Positions 1-7,380 of a DNA stretch of 24,603 bases are shown piece by piece. This DNA is from an uncultured Ruminococcus sp. (GTDB lineage: Bacteria > Bacillota > Clostridia > Oscillospirales > Ruminococcaceae), in the NCBI GenBank assembly GCA_900545285.1, contig UQYK01000028.1, positions 1-24,603 on the forward strand, written 5' to 3'. The position numbers and the translations under genes were made by a program. A model generated the notes under the pieces. It had not been told where the DNA came from and did no database searches. It worked only from the letters and a program-made list of their open reading frames with translations. The first letter of the stretch is position 1, and each line of letters begins with the position of its first letter.

Positions 1-1
1 T

Positions 2-67
2 TTCACGCAGTATGCAGCAAAATTTGCCGAAAAGACACTTGTATACGCTTGTGAAAACAGGTTCTAA
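2..67 (+). CDS. Possible C-terminal end of a plus-strand gene (cut by window edge)
   Basis: An open frame enters from the left edge and stops with TAA at 65-67. The last 21 residues end in LVYACENRF. The reading is plausible because the frame converges on enolase and a bidirectional terminator lies just after it, as expected between two converging genes. The fragment is too short to identify, and another plus frame is also open until about position 80, so the assignment is weak. No function is proposed. Confidence 0.35.
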   Translation, partial: FTQYAAKFAEKTLVYACENRF

Positions 68-99
68 GTATTCCCTTTAGAAAAAAAGCTTTACATATG

Positions 100-146
100 A
101 AAAGAAACGGTTTACCGCGAAATGCATGCGGTAAACCGTTTCTTTT
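100..146. terminator. Bidirectional intrinsic terminator after enolase
   Basis: A perfect inverted repeat pairs 100-118 with 128-146 (core GAAACGGTTTACCGC) around a 9-nt loop. It has A-rich and T-rich flanks on both sides, so it can end transcription of enolase on the minus strand and of a converging plus-strand gene. Confidence 0.88.
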
Positions 147-214
147 TATGGAGTTTATGGTACTATATCATGTCAGAGCTCATGTTCATAGGCGTCTATC
201 TACGTCTTTTCGAC

Positions 215-1513
215 TTACGCTCTCTTTACATGAAATGCCTTCATGCCCGGATATACCGCAGAGTCGCCCAGTTCTTCTTCGATTCTCAGCAGCTGATTGT
301 ACTTTGCAACACGTTCGCTTCTGCTGGGAGCGCCTGTCTTGATCTGGCAGGTATTCAGTGCAACTGCCAGGTCAGCAATTGTGGTATCTGCTGTTTCACC
401 GGAACGGTGAGAAGAAATTGCAGTGTAGTCGGCAGCGTGTGCCATCTTGATTGCTTCCAGTGTCTCAGAAACAGAACCGATCTGGTTCAGCTTGATCAGG
501 ATAGAGTTGCCGCAGCCCAGTTCAATACCCTTGGACAGTCTCTCGGTATTGGTTACGAACAGGTCATCACCAACCAGCTGTACCTTGTCGCCCAGTTCCT
601 TTGTAAGCTGCTGCCAGCCTTCCCAATCCTCTTCGTCCAGTGCATCTTCAATAGAGATGATCGGATAAGTTTCAACCAGCTTCTTCCAATGTGCAATCAG
701 TTCCGCAGAGGTGAACTTTGTACCAGCCTTCGGCAGAACATATTCGCCCTTCTTGCTGCCCTTCCATTCACTGGATGCTGCATCCATTGCGATCATGAAG
801 TCCTTGCCTGGCTCATATCCGGCACCCTTTACAGCTTCCAGAATGTACTGGATGGCTTCTTCATCGCTTGCCAGATCCGGTGCAAATCCACCTTCATCAC
901 CAACAGAAGTTGCAAGGCCCTTGGATTTCAGCAGAGCAGCCAGTGCGTGGAATACTTCTGCACACCATCTCAGCGCTTCCTTAAAGCTGGGAGCGCCAAC
1001 CGGCATGATCATGAATTCCTGTACGTCTACTGTGTTGGCTGCGTGTGCGCCACCGTTCAGAATGTTCATCATCGGAACCGGCAGACGGTTTCCGGAAACG
1101 CCGCCCAGGAAACGATACAGCGGAATATCCAGAGAAATTGCTGCTGCTCTTGCGCATGCAATGGAAACTGCCAGGATTGCATTTGCGCCCAGCTTGGACT
1201 TATCCTTAGTTCCGTCTGCTGCAATCATTGCCTGATCTACTGCGTAAATATCAGAAGCATCCATGCCTTCCAGCACTTCGCTGATTACAGTATTGATGTT
1301 TTCAACAGCCTTTGTGACACCCTTTCCGCAGTATCTGCTCTTGTCGCCATCTCTCAGTTCCAGTGCTTCGAATTCACCGGTGGATGCGCCGCTGGGAGCA
1401 GTACCTCTGCCGACTGTACCGTCTACCAGAGTTACTTCTGCTTCTACTGTCGGATTTCCTCTGGAGTCCAGGATTTCTCTTCCTACAACTTTTTCGATCT
1501 CTAAATATGCCAT
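215..1513 (-). CDS. eno: Enolase (phosphopyruvate hydratase)
   Basis: This cytosolic glycolytic enzyme interconverts 2-phosphoglycerate and phosphoenolpyruvate. It is 432 aa, the usual bacterial length, and is collinear with the family. Visible motifs are the N-terminal REILDSRGNPTVE, the loop GASTGEFEALELRDG, the metal-binding region around GDDLFVTN, the catalytic-lysine segment LIKLNQIGS and the C-terminal signature SHRSGETADTTIADLAVA. The ATG at 1513 is preferred over an upstream in-frame TTG at 1519: the Shine-Dalgarno AAAGGA sits about 10 nt before the ATG but only about 4 nt before the TTG. The gene is monocistronic, with its own promoter containing two palindromes and a strong terminator downstream. 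Identification is near certain. Confidence 0.98.
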   Translation of the reverse strand: MAYLEIEKVVGREILDSRGNPTVEAEVTLVDGTVGRGTAPSGASTGEFEALELRDGDKSRYCGKGVTKAVENINTVISEVLEGMDASDIYAVDQAMIAADGTKDKSKLGANAILAVSIACARAAAISLDIPLYRFLGGVSGNRLPVPMMNILNGGAHAANTVDVQEFMIMPVGAPSFKEALRWCAEVFHALAALLKSKGLATSVGDEGGFAPDLASDEEAIQYILEAVKGAGYEPGKDFMIAMDAASSEWKGSKKGEYVLPKAGTKFTSAELIAHWKKLVETYPIISIEDALDEEDWEGWQQLTKELGDKVQLVGDDLFVTNTERLSKGIELGCGNSILIKLNQIGSVSETLEAIKMAHAADYTAISSHRSGETADTTIADLAVALNTCQIKTGAPSRSERVAKYNQLLRIEEELGDSAVYPGMKAFHVKRA

Positions 1514-1571
1514 AGCCAAATTTTCCTTTCCACTTGACAGAATCCGGCAGACTCTGCGCGATTTCTGCTTT

Positions 1572-1629
1572 TTAGTTAGATTGAACTAATGCAGTTAGAT
1601 TATACTAACTAATGAAAAGTATAACACAA
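1572..1629 (-). promoter_or_regulatory. Enolase promoter with two tandem palindromic operator-like sites
   Basis: On the minus strand a perfect TATAAT (1599-1604) is the only good -10 box; a weak TTGTGT -35 (1624-1629) lies 19 bp upstream. The -10 is the exact centre of a 6-6-6 palindrome at 1593-1610 (AGTTAG/CTAACT). A second 6-6-6 palindrome at 1572-1589 (TTAGTT/AACTAA) lies just downstream. The two centres are 21 bp apart, two helical turns. This geometry suits a dimeric repressor binding two sites on one face and blocking RNA polymerase. The arms resemble MarR-family (FabT-like) sites, but the regulator is not in the window. Confidence 0.65.
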
Positions 1630-1664
1630 GGGATACCTGCTGTCAAGCAGCCCTTGTGTTTTTT
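1623..1664. terminator. Hairpin terminator between araC-type gene and enolase promoter
   Basis: Arms 1623-1632 (AACACAAGGG) and 1651-1660 (CCCTTGTGTT) pair, with an inner CTGCT/AGCAG stem and a GTCA loop. A T-tract follows on the plus strand. On the minus strand the hairpin is followed by the weaker TTATACTTTT and would end the AraC-type transcript. Its distal arm overlaps the weak -35 of the enolase promoter. Confidence 0.7.
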
Positions 1665-1732
1665 GTCTTTTTTGTGATTTTTTTCGTAAAATTCGCCTAA
1701 TGAAACAGCATTCTGCACAATTTTATACAGTG

Positions 1733-2602
1733 TCAATCGTTTGTATTTTTTTCGGCACGCATGCGGTTTTGATTGCGCCACTCCCGGGGCGGAACACCGT
1801 AAACCGTTTTGAATGCTCTGGAAAAATGCAGCGCATTTTCATAGCCGACTGCATTGCTGATATCATGGACAGACAATTCAGTCAGCAGCAGAAGCTCTGT
1901 TGCCTTTGTCATCCGATATTGGAGCAGAAAATTCTGTGGTGTCTTTCCGGTTGTCTGCTTGAAAATTTTTCCGAAATAAGTACGGTTCAGGCCGCAGACT
2001 GCTGCAATGTCCTCCACGGTAATGGCATTTTGAAAGTTGTGCTCAATATACTCAATTGCTTCATGCAGATAAAAGTCCCGGAGAGTACTGCTTGCTTTCA
2101 CCCGAATCGGCGCAATGGAACGGGTCAGATAGTCCAGAAACAGGTACAGGTGCCCGATCAGATGAAACGTTGATTCGTTCGCATGTTCGACAATGTAAAG
2201 CATTTCTTTGCGCATTTCTTCCCGCAGTTCTTTTTTCCGGGCATGATAAATCGGTGTATCCTGGGAAAAACCTGCCATTTCCATCATACTCTTCGCCCGA
2301 AGGCCATCGAATTCCAGCCACACGTATTCCCACGGCATGTGGCTGTCTGCAATATACGTGTTGATTTGTCCGGGAAAGATCATGAAACCCTGCATGCTTC
2401 GGATATGGTGAGGAATGGTTTCTCCCTTTGCATTGTCTGCATAAAGAATCCCGGTTCCGGACAAAACATAGTGAAACAAAAAGTGATTCCGGGTAGCTGG
2501 GCCGAAGGAATGCGCCGGCGCACACTGCTCTTTTCCAAATTGAAACAGCCCCAAATCCACAAAATTCTCATTGGGAAAGACAGAAAATAATACGTCCTGC
2601 AT
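1733..2602 (-). CDS. AraC-family transcriptional regulator of the adjacent sugar locus
   Basis: This cytosolic DNA-binding protein has 289 aa. The N-terminal half (about 20-140) resembles an AraC-type cupin sugar-binding domain (HYVLSGTGILYADN, then IFPGQINTYIAD). The C-terminal half (about 185-285) is a two-helix-turn-helix AraC domain, with ITVEDIAAVCGLNRTYFGKI and the signature run from LSVHDISNAVGYEN to FKTVYGVPPREW. The ATG at 2602 is the only plausible start, although the nearest Shine-Dalgarno (AGGAGAAAGGA) is about 16 nt away, so translation may be weak. It is transcribed divergently from the solute-binding protein gene, the arrangement of MsmR/RafR-type activators. Control of the raffinose-type genes is inferred from position. 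Confidence 0.9.
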   Translation of the reverse strand: MQDVLFSVFPNENFVDLGLFQFGKEQCAPAHSFGPATRNHFLFHYVLSGTGILYADNAKGETIPHHIRSMQGFMIFPGQINTYIADSHMPWEYVWLEFDGLRAKSMMEMAGFSQDTPIYHARKKELREEMRKEMLYIVEHANESTFHLIGHLYLFLDYLTRSIAPIRVKASSTLRDFYLHEAIEYIEHNFQNAITVEDIAAVCGLNRTYFGKIFKQTTGKTPQNFLLQYRMTKATELLLLTELSVHDISNAVGYENALHFSRAFKTVYGVPPREWRNQNRMRAEKNTND

Positions 2603-2649
2603 ATTACAATATTTTACATCCTTTCTCCTAAGATTGAAATAACATATTC

Positions 2650-2678
2650 ATTATACCATAGAATATACCAAAATGCAA
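2650..2678 (-). promoter_or_regulatory. Promoter of the divergent AraC-type regulator gene
   Basis: On the minus strand TTGCAT (2673-2678) and TATAAT (2650-2655) are separated by 17 bp. The -35 lies inside the left arm of an inverted repeat, consistent with autoregulation. Confidence 0.75.
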
Positions 2679-2714
2679 CCTCATTTTGCATTATTCCATT
2701 TTATGTCGCAAAAT
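2671..2714. promoter_or_regulatory. Candidate AraC-type operator half-sites in the divergent region
   Basis: Three related half-sites are visible: AATGCAA (2672-2678) is inverted to TTGCATT (2686-2692), and ATTTTGC (2683-2689) is inverted to GCAAAAT (2708-2714). They sit between the two divergent promoters, where an AraC-family activator would bind. The function is inferred. Confidence 0.45.
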
Positions 2715-2740
2715 GATATATTTCAGCCGGATTTATGGTA

Positions 2741-2769
2741 TTTACAAGGCGTATTATGGATGATATAAT
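2741..2769 (+). promoter_or_regulatory. Promoter of the sugar ABC transporter operon
   Basis: TTTACA (2741-2746) and TATAAT (2764-2769) are separated by 17 bp. Transcription would start near 2776, leaving a leader of about 55 nt before the solute-binding protein start at 2831. This placement also argues against an earlier in-frame ATG at 2735. Confidence 0.75.
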
Positions 2770-2830
2770 AATATTACCAATTCGGATTGATTCCGGCAAT
2801 ATGATTTTCATAAAAAAGGAGGACACGTTT

Positions 2831-4123
2831 ATGAATCATCGAAAATGGGCTGCCATGGGCGCTGCGCTCGTGGTTATGCTGACATCGGTGTCTGTCACCG
2901 GATGCAGCAGCGATAAAACAAAAGACGGCAGAACAATCGTGACAATGCTGCAGTACAAACCGGAAGCTGTTGCGGCTTTTGATGAAATGGCAGAACGGTT
3001 CAATGCATCCCAGGATGAGATTTACCTGAAAATTGAATCTCCCAATGATGCCATGACAGTGTTGAAAACAAGATTTGTCAGAGAGGATTATCCTGACATC
3101 ATCGGTATCGGCGGCGATATCAACTATTCCAACTTCCTGGATGCCGGGATGTTTATGGATATCTCTGATTTTGACGGCGTATCAGACATTAAGCCGGCAT
3201 ATATGGACATCCTGAAGGAACTGGAATTCATTCCCCAGGACGGCGTATATGCCCTGCCCTATGTGGCAAACTGCGCCGGCATTCTGTACAACAAGGATCT
3301 GTTTGCGGAAAACGGATGGGAAATCCCCACCACCTGGAGTGAACTGACTGCCCTGTCGGAAAAAATCCAGTCGGAAACAGATGTTTATCCGTTCTACTTT
3401 GGATTTAAAGATACCTGGACATGCTTAGCACCCTGGAATTCGCTGGCCGTAGGACTGGCTCCGGCAGATACATGCAGCCGGGTGAATTCCGGTGAAACTA
3501 CATTCACAGAAGCCTACCGGGATGTTGCTGAAAAGGAAAAGGCACTGCTGGATTATGCAGAACCGAACCCCTATGCTTACAGCTATAACGATGCCTGCAC
3601 TGCTTTTGCACGAGGCGAATCGGCAATGTTTGCCATCGGCAGCTATGCTGTCCCGCAGATTCAGTCGGTTAATCCGGATATCAATATTGATTCCTTTACT
3701 TTCCCGGCAAATGAAAATGCAGAAGACAATGTGCTGAACTCCGGCGTTGACCTGCTCTTTGCTGTAATGAAGGAATCCAAGCACAAGGACGAGGTTTACA
3801 AGGTTCTGGACTTTATGTATCAGGACGATACCATTCAGATTTATCTGGACAACCAGAGCGCTGTTCCCTGCAAGGAAGGCGACTTTATCCTGCCGTCCAT
3901 CCTGGACAGCATGAAGGAAGATATTGATTCCGACAATATGTCTGACTTCCATGATCACCACTACCCCAGCGAAATGAGCGTGGATGCCATGATTCAGACT
4001 TATCTGATGGATGATTCCGCAGATGCTACCGACAAGTTCCTTTCCAAGTTCGACAAGGATTGGAAACGGTACAACCGTGACCTCATTGAAAAAGTACAAA
4101 AATACGAAAAGGAGGGAAAGTAA
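2831..4123 (+). CDS. Sugar ABC transporter solute-binding lipoprotein (MsmE/RafE-like)
   Basis: This surface lipoprotein captures sugar for the two permeases encoded next. It has 430 aa. A lipoprotein signal peptide has an RK-containing start, a hydrophobic stretch (about 7-22) and the lipobox VTGC with Cys25 as lipidation site. The rest reads as a family-1 extracellular solute-binding fold, with GVYALPYVANCAGILYNKDLF, NGWEIPTTWSEL and an acidic, aromatic C-terminal lobe. The start at 2831 is set by AAGGAGGA (2816-2823), 7 nt upstream, and by the signal peptide; an upstream in-frame ATG at 2735 lies inside the promoter. Raffinose/melibiose-type oligosaccharide as ligand is inferred from the downstream alpha-galactosidase and sucrose phosphorylase. 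Confidence 0.92.
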   Translation: MNHRKWAAMGAALVVMLTSVSVTGCSSDKTKDGRTIVTMLQYKPEAVAAFDEMAERFNASQDEIYLKIESPNDAMTVLKTRFVREDYPDIIGIGGDINYSNFLDAGMFMDISDFDGVSDIKPAYMDILKELEFIPQDGVYALPYVANCAGILYNKDLFAENGWEIPTTWSELTALSEKIQSETDVYPFYFGFKDTWTCLAPWNSLAVGLAPADTCSRVNSGETTFTEAYRDVAEKEKALLDYAEPNPYAYSYNDACTAFARGESAMFAIGSYAVPQIQSVNPDINIDSFTFPANENAEDNVLNSGVDLLFAVMKESKHKDEVYKVLDFMYQDDTIQIYLDNQSAVPCKEGDFILPSILDSMKEDIDSDNMSDFHDHHYPSEMSVDAMIQTYLMDDSADATDKFLSKFDKDWKRYNRDLIEKVQKYEKEGK

Positions 4124-5005
4124 ATGAAACGCAGAAGTGCAATGTCCAGCCGGGAAAAAACATATATCCTGATGATTCTCCCGGCTCTGATTCTCTTTGT
4201 CGCATTTAACACCATTCCTTTGATCACCGGCGCGATTTACAGCTTTACCAATTACCGCGGCTACGGCGATTATGATTTTGTAGGACTGCGCAACTACATT
4301 GACCTTTTCGGAGATGAGCGCGTCCGCAACTCTTACTTGTTCACCTTTAAGTATGCCATTGCAGGAACGGTTCTGATCAATGTAATCAGCCTGCTCCTGG
4401 CCATGGGATTAAACAGCAGAATCAGCTGCAAGAGCCTTCTGCGGGGCGTATACTTTATCCCGAACATTCTGGGCGGCTTGATTATCGGTTATATTTTCAG
4501 CTTTATTTTCACCTACATCATTCCGGCTGTGGGAAAAGCAATGCACATTGGTTTTCTGGAAAACAGCATTCTGGCCAGCGAACAGCATGCCTGGATCGGT
4601 GTCCTGATTGTCGGCGTATGGCAGGCTGTGGCCATGAACACGATTATCTATATTTCCGGACTGCAAACCGTTCCGGCAGATATTTATGAAGCCGGTATGA
4701 TTGATGGTGCAAACGCATGGCAGAAGTTCTGGAAGCTGACATTCCCGATGCTGCTGCCGTTCATCTCCATCAATCTGATCCTCAGCACCAAAAATATGCT
4801 GATGGTATTCGACCAGATCATGTCCCTGACAAAGGGCGGCCCGGCACAAAGCACAGAGTCCATCTCTTATCTGATCTATAACAACGGTATGGCCGGCGGT
4901 CAGTTCGGATTCCAGAGTGCAAATGCCGTTATCTTCTTCATCGTCATTGTAATCTTTGCAGTGGTACAGATGAAACTGACAAGCAAAAAGGAGGAACAGC
5001 TATGA
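4124..5005 (+). CDS. Sugar ABC transporter permease, first subunit (MsmF/UgpA-like)
   Basis: An integral membrane protein of 293 aa with about six hydrophobic segments, the first being ILMILPALILFVAFNTIPLI. The EAA loop that docks on the ATPase is clear near residue 190-215 (EAGMIDGANAWQKFWKLTFP), typical of carbohydrate-uptake CUT1 permeases. The ATG follows the stop codon of the binding-protein gene directly, and its Shine-Dalgarno AAGGAGGG lies within that gene, so translation is coupled. The gene overlaps the next permease by 4 bp. No cognate ATPase is encoded nearby, so a shared MsmK-type ATPase is expected elsewhere. Confidence 0.94.
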   Translation: MKRRSAMSSREKTYILMILPALILFVAFNTIPLITGAIYSFTNYRGYGDYDFVGLRNYIDLFGDERVRNSYLFTFKYAIAGTVLINVISLLLAMGLNSRISCKSLLRGVYFIPNILGGLIIGYIFSFIFTYIIPAVGKAMHIGFLENSILASEQHAWIGVLIVGVWQAVAMNTIIYISGLQTVPADIYEAGMIDGANAWQKFWKLTFPMLLPFISINLILSTKNMLMVFDQIMSLTKGGPAQSTESISYLIYNNGMAGGQFGFQSANAVIFFIVIVIFAVVQMKLTSKKEEQL

Positions 5006-5850
5006 GAACGAAAAAAAGACCGGCAAAAACAAATGTGTTTTTGATGATTCTCCTGATTCTTGGCTGTCTGACTGTTTTGTTTCCGCTTTATATGGCAGTC
5101 ATTATTGCCTTTAAAAACCCTTCTGAAATGACCAACGATGTGGCTGGCGCGCTGAGCTTTCCCAGTCACTGGAGCCTGAGCAACTTTAAAGAAGCCATGG
5201 AGATCACAGACTTCTGGCACACACTGGGCAACAGCATTCTGATTACCGGTGCAACCATTGTGCTCTCTCTGATACTCCACTCCTTGACCGGCTATGCCAT
5301 TGGCAGAAGCATGGCGCGGAAAAAAGGCTTTCGCATGATTTACTACTACATCGTCAGTGGTATGTTCGTCCCCTTCGCAATCCTGATGATGCCTCTGGTA
5401 AAAGAAACGGCAAATCTGGGACTGGACAATCGTCTGGGCGTAATTCTCCTGTACGTGGTATTCTACATGCCCATGAACGTAATGCTCTACAGCGGCTATT
5501 TGAAAAATGTACCGATGGCATTGGAAGAAGCCGCAGATATTGACGGTGCATCCACCTGGAAAACCTATTGGACTATCATCTTCCCCATGATGAAGCCTAT
5601 GCATGCAACAGTTGCTGTTCTGACCGCACTGGGAACCTGGAACGATGTAATGACACCCCTGGTTATCCTGTCTAATTCAGAAGGCACAACCCTCCCCCTG
5701 GCACAGCTCAACTTCCAGACACAGTTCGGTACGAACTATAACCTGGCATTTGCCTCTTATCTGCTGGCATTGATCCCGATTTTGATTTTCTACATCTTCT
5801 GTCAGAAGCAGATTATCGGCGGCATTGCAAATGGTGCTGTAAAGGGATAA
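5002..5850 (+). CDS. Sugar ABC transporter permease, second subunit (MsmG/UgpE-like)
   Basis: An integral membrane protein of 282 aa that forms the translocation pore with the preceding permease. It has about six hydrophobic segments, beginning with MILLILGCLTVLFPLYMAVI. The EAA loop (EEAADIDGASTWKTYWTIIF, near 175-195) matches the second CUT1 permease type. It starts inside the upstream stop codon (ATGA overlap), with AAAAGGAGG just before. The last gene before an internal terminator, it ends the transport part of the locus. Confidence 0.94.
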   Translation: MRTKKRPAKTNVFLMILLILGCLTVLFPLYMAVIIAFKNPSEMTNDVAGALSFPSHWSLSNFKEAMEITDFWHTLGNSILITGATIVLSLILHSLTGYAIGRSMARKKGFRMIYYYIVSGMFVPFAILMMPLVKETANLGLDNRLGVILLYVVFYMPMNVMLYSGYLKNVPMALEEAADIDGASTWKTYWTIIFPMMKPMHATVAVLTALGTWNDVMTPLVILSNSEGTTLPLAQLNFQTQFGTNYNLAFASYLLALIPILIFYIFCQKQIIGGIANGAVKG

Positions 5851-5884
5851 AATTTCATTCAAAAAAACGCCCAATCGAAAAAAG

Positions 5885-5928
5885 AAGCTGTCTGTCCATG
5901 AAAATATGTTCTGGCAGACAGCTTTTTT
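5885..5928 (+). terminator. Intrinsic terminator between transporter and enzyme genes
   Basis: The 10-bp stem AAGCTGTCTG (5885-5894) / CAGACAGCTT (5915-5924) is followed by a run of T. It lies between the permease and sucrose phosphorylase genes with no clear promoter after it, so it probably acts by partial read-through and lowers enzyme expression relative to transport. Confidence 0.75.
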
Positions 5929-5950
5929 AGAAAGGAATCTGGTGAAACAT

Positions 5951-7360
5951 ATGCAGTTGGAAAATAAAATTATGCTGATCACTTATGCAGACAGCATGGG
6001 AAACAATTTAAAAGACCTGCATCAGGTACTGAATCAATACTATAAGGACGCGGTCGGCGGTGTGCACATTCTGCCGTTCTTCCCCTCTTCTGCAGACCGG
6101 GGATTTGCCCCCATGACTTATGAAACCGTGGATGCCGCATTCGGCACATTTGATGATGTGGCTGCAATCGGAGCGGAATATTACCTGATGTTCGACTTTA
6201 TGGTAAATCACATCTCCGCGCATTCTGTCTATTTCCAGGACTTTTTACAGCGAAAAGAAGATTCCCCCTATCGGAACTACTTCATCCGCTACTCCGACTT
6301 CTGGGAAAACGGTGCGCCAACACAGGAACAGATTGACAAGATCTATAAACGCAAGCCCCGTGCCCCCTATATCGATGCCACATTTGCAGATGGTTCTACC
6401 GAAAAAATTTGGTGCACCTTCTGCGAGGAGCAGATCGACCTGGATGTTACCAAGCCGGAGACAAAAGCCTTCATCCGCGACACGCTGAAAGGCATGTGTC
6501 AGCACGGCGCGGCTGTCATTCGTCTGGATGCCTTCGCCTATGCCGTGAAGAAGCCGGATACCAGCTGCTTTTTCGTAGAGCCGGAAATCTGGGATTTGCT
6601 CCGGGAAATCGAAGCGGAAGTCAAAGCAGAAGGTGCTGAAATTCTGCCGGAAATCCATGAGCATTATACCATTCCCATGAAGCTGGCAGACAAGGACTTT
6701 TGGATTTATGATTTTGCACTGCCGGTTCTTACACTGCACGCCCTCTACAATCATACCGGCATTTATCTGAAGCAATGGCTGGAACAGTGCCCCATGAAGC
6801 AATTCACCACACTGGATACCCATGACGGCATTGGCATTGTGGACGTAAAGGATCTGCTGCCGGACGAAGAAATCGAAATGGTAAAAGAACAGCTGTATCA
6901 AAAGGGTGCCAATGTCAAGAAAAAGTACAGCTCCGAGGCATATCACAACCTGGATATCTACCAGATCAACACCACCTATTATTCCGCACTGGGTGACCGG
7001 GACGATGCTTATCTGCTGGCACGTGCCATTCAGTTCTTTGCGCCGGGCATTCCCCAGGTCTATTATGTAGGTATGCTAGCCGGCAGCAATGATATTGCAC
7101 TTATGGAAAAGACCAAAAACGGACGGGATATCAATCGGCATTACTACACACTGGAAGAAGTCGCGCAGCAGCAGCAGCGCCCTGTAGTACAGCGGTTAAA
7201 GGAGCTCATGACTTTGAGAAATACCCACCCGGCCTTCGGTCTGGACGGATCCATTGCAGTAGAAACCGAAGCGGACACACTGACCATTACCAGAAGCTGC
7301 GGCAGTGATCAACTGACACTGCATGCAAATCTGACCGACTATCAGTTTACCATTGATTAA
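5951..7360 (+). CDS. gtfA: Sucrose phosphorylase (GH13_18)
   Basis: This cytosolic enzyme splits sucrose with phosphate into alpha-glucose-1-phosphate and fructose. It has 469 aa. The start at 5951 is chosen because an earlier in-frame ATG (5906) lies in the loop of the upstream terminator hairpin. GH13 catalytic residues are visible: nucleophile Asp193 in VIRLDAFAY, acid/base Glu234 in LPEIHEHY and transition-state stabiliser Asp292 in TLDTHDGIG, close to the positions known for the Bifidobacterium enzyme. The substrate loop EEQIDLDV is also typical. Placement between sugar permeases and alpha-galactosidase fits use of sucrose released from raffinose. A sucrose-6'-phosphate phosphorylase is a close alternative that motifs alone cannot exclude; the absence of a PTS in the locus favours plain sucrose. 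Confidence 0.92.
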   Translation: MQLENKIMLITYADSMGNNLKDLHQVLNQYYKDAVGGVHILPFFPSSADRGFAPMTYETVDAAFGTFDDVAAIGAEYYLMFDFMVNHISAHSVYFQDFLQRKEDSPYRNYFIRYSDFWENGAPTQEQIDKIYKRKPRAPYIDATFADGSTEKIWCTFCEEQIDLDVTKPETKAFIRDTLKGMCQHGAAVIRLDAFAYAVKKPDTSCFFVEPEIWDLLREIEAEVKAEGAEILPEIHEHYTIPMKLADKDFWIYDFALPVLTLHALYNHTGIYLKQWLEQCPMKQFTTLDTHDGIGIVDVKDLLPDEEIEMVKEQLYQKGANVKKKYSSEAYHNLDIYQINTTYYSALGDRDDAYLLARAIQFFAPGIPQVYYVGMLAGSNDIALMEKTKNGRDINRHYYTLEEVAQQQQRPVVQRLKELMTLRNTHPAFGLDGSIAVETEADTLTITRSCGSDQLTLHANLTDYQFTID

Positions 7361-7380
7361 ATTAGAAAGACGGTGATCTT

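Noticed and set aside
122..1504. A 460-codon open frame on the plus strand opposite enolase
   Set aside because: It is antisense to a certain gene, rich in Cys and low-complexity runs, has no ribosome site and matches no family. It is a shadow of the enolase codon bias.
1623..1664. Terminator serving a plus-strand gene over the enolase region
   Set aside because: The T-tract faces plus, but no real plus-strand gene precedes it. It more likely ends the AraC-type transcript on the minus strand or stops antisense transcription.
2735..2830. Upstream start for the solute-binding protein
   Set aside because: The ATG at 2735 lies before the -35 box of the operon promoter, so it would not be transcribed. 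The lipoprotein signal peptide and AAGGAGGA place the start at 2831.
2603..2830. Catabolite-repression (cre) site in the sugar operon promoter
   Set aside because: No sequence close to TGWAANCGNTNWCA was found around the divergent promoters.
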